DNA of 6,718 nt. It comes from an uncultured Bacilli bacterium. Lineage in GTDB: Bacteria > Bacillota_I > Bacilli_A > RF39 > UBA660. Position 1 is the stretch's first letter. Every line of letters starts with the position of its first letter. A program made the translations under genes and the position numbers. The stretch is from the NCBI GenBank assembly GCA_944331885.1, contig CALVJF010000045.1, positions 1 through 6,718 on the forward strand, given 5' to 3'. The notes below the pieces were generated by a model. It saw nothing but the letters and a program-made list of their open reading frames with translations, was not told where the DNA came from and made no database searches. Below, in pieces: positions 6,389 through 6,718 of this stretch.

Positions 6389-6497
6389 GAGTGAGAGGGT
6401 ATAAACGCATAAACGTGAGCTACCCTGGGCGATTACAAACCTACACGAGCGATAAAAAGCACGGAGTCACATTATAGATGTTACTTCGTATTTTTTT
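6387..6497 (+). ncRNA. structured 5' leader RNA, candidate riboswitch or attenuator of unidentified class
   Basis: This leader is clearly richer in G and C than its surroundings. AGGGTA (6396-6401) pairs with TACCCT (6421-6426). Inside that stem, ACG (6405-6407) pairs with CGT (6414-6416) around a CATAAA loop, leaving an asymmetric internal loop of TAA opposite GAGC. GTGA (6391-6394) can pair with TCAC (6467-6470) to enclose the whole element, and CGTG (6414-6417) can pair with CACG (6460-6463). Both of these use the 5' arm of the terminator hairpin that follows, so the pairings are mutually exclusive with termination. TACACGAG occurs twice (6384-6391 and 6442-6449). I compared it from memory with common classes (TPP, SAM, purine, preQ1, THF, ZTP, fluoride, Mn2+, glycine, c-di-GMP, T-box) and found no match. 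It could also be a protein-bound leader or a free small RNA of about 110 nt. Confidence 0.6.
6461..6497 (+). terminator. intrinsic terminator within the leader
   Basis: ACGGAGTCACAT (6461-6472) pairs with ATGTTACTTCGT (6478-6489) around a 5-nt loop: twelve positions with one C-T mismatch (6468/6482) and one G-T wobble (6464/6486). One A and then seven T residues (6491-6497) follow immediately. This is the strongest terminator in the window, and it lies between a strong promoter and a start codon only 46 nt further on. That position argues for regulated read-through rather than for the end of the ATPase gene. Confidence 0.8.
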
Positions 6498-6543
6498 GCC
6501 TTTAAATATGAATGTAGCAAAAAAGAGGGAGATAATTTTTATT

Positions 6544-6718
6544 ATGAAAACATTATTAGAATATTCTAAAGATGATCGGAAGCGAATAAGTCAAAAAATT
6601 GGGGCTATAACTTTGATTGATGTAATTGAAGAAAAATCTGATTATTTGGCTTTTCGTAGTAATAAAGATATGGATTTAACTGTTCATCGTGAATTAGAAT
6701 TAGAAGTAATTAGGTTGT
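6544..6718 (+). CDS. unidentified protein, N-terminal part (cut by window end)
   Basis: An open frame of 58 codons runs off the window end. It begins MKTLLEYSKDDRKRISQ and continues with a LIDVIEEKSDYLAFRS segment and a charged ELELEVIRL end. It is hydrophilic, with no signal peptide or membrane helix in the visible part, so it is probably cytosolic. I do not recognise the family. The only candidate ribosome binding site is GAGGGAG at 6525-6531, 12 nt before the ATG, which is long, but no closer start codon exists in frame. The bases before it, GCAAAAAA at 6517-6524, can pair with TTTTTTGC at 6492-6499, which would place a helix directly against the ribosome binding site in read-through transcripts. 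Expression appears to depend on the 6353 promoter and on escaping the terminator at 6461-6497, so knowing this product would help identify the leader's ligand. Confidence 0.65.
   Translation, partial: MKTLLEYSKDDRKRISQKIGAITLIDVIEEKSDYLAFRSNKDMDLTVHRELELEVIRL

Noticed and set aside
6391..6477. A 28-codon frame from GTG to TAG inside the leader, potentially a leader peptide.
   Set aside because: It has no ribosome binding site, would begin almost at the predicted transcript start, shows no run of regulatory codons, and is better explained by the RNA pairings.
1..6718. Searched by eye for CRISPR repeats, insertion sequences, tRNA genes and long direct or inverted repeats.
   Set aside because: No regularly spaced repeat, transposase fragment, terminal inverted repeat or tRNA cloverleaf was seen. 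The only repeats are the short ones reported in the leader.

Overview
The window is strongly AT-rich bacterial DNA with all supported genes on the + strand. Most genes have recognisable Shine-Dalgarno sites and TATAAT-type promoter elements. The standard code appears to be in use: tryptophan is TGG throughout and no gene needs TGA read through, although none of the seven complete or fragmentary frames ends in TGA (four TAA, three TAG). This fits a low-GC Gram-positive (Firmicutes/Bacilli, or a Mollicutes-related gut lineage). No rRNA or marker gene is present, so the placement is an inference.

Layout. 1-531: a GNAT-family N-acetyltransferase behind an extended -10 promoter. 532-1301: an accessory-looking stretch with the N-terminal remnant of a DUF4268-type protein (671-880) and a small four-helix membrane protein (908-1264). 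1302-2684: a membrane-anchored cyclophilin-like protein followed 9 bases later by a cation diffusion facilitator (CDF) transporter with the HxxxD/HxxxD zinc-type site and a Cys/His-rich tail. 2725-3609: a DUF362-family protein, ending in a short hairpin that overlaps its stop codon. 3693-6290: an 865-residue P2-type cation-pumping P-type ATPase with its own promoter. 6291-6543: an intergenic region with a strong promoter, about 75 nt of structured RNA and an intrinsic terminator ahead of a gene cut by the window end (6544-6718).

How it fits together. Two genes are cation pumps or exporters (a probable Zn2+ CDF and a Ca2+-type ATPase), which suggests cation homeostasis, but they lie in separate transcription units and no shared regulator is visible. 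The cyclophilin-like gene and the CDF are probably co-transcribed. The most noteworthy item is the 6353-6543 leader. Its promoter overlaps an inverted repeat, and its RNA ends in a 12-bp terminator stem whose 5' arm can alternatively pair with upstream segments. That is the layout of a riboswitch or attenuator, of a class I could not identify. A second point is an internal, in-frame ATG with a strong Shine-Dalgarno inside the cyclophilin-like gene, which could give a cytosolic form lacking the membrane anchor.
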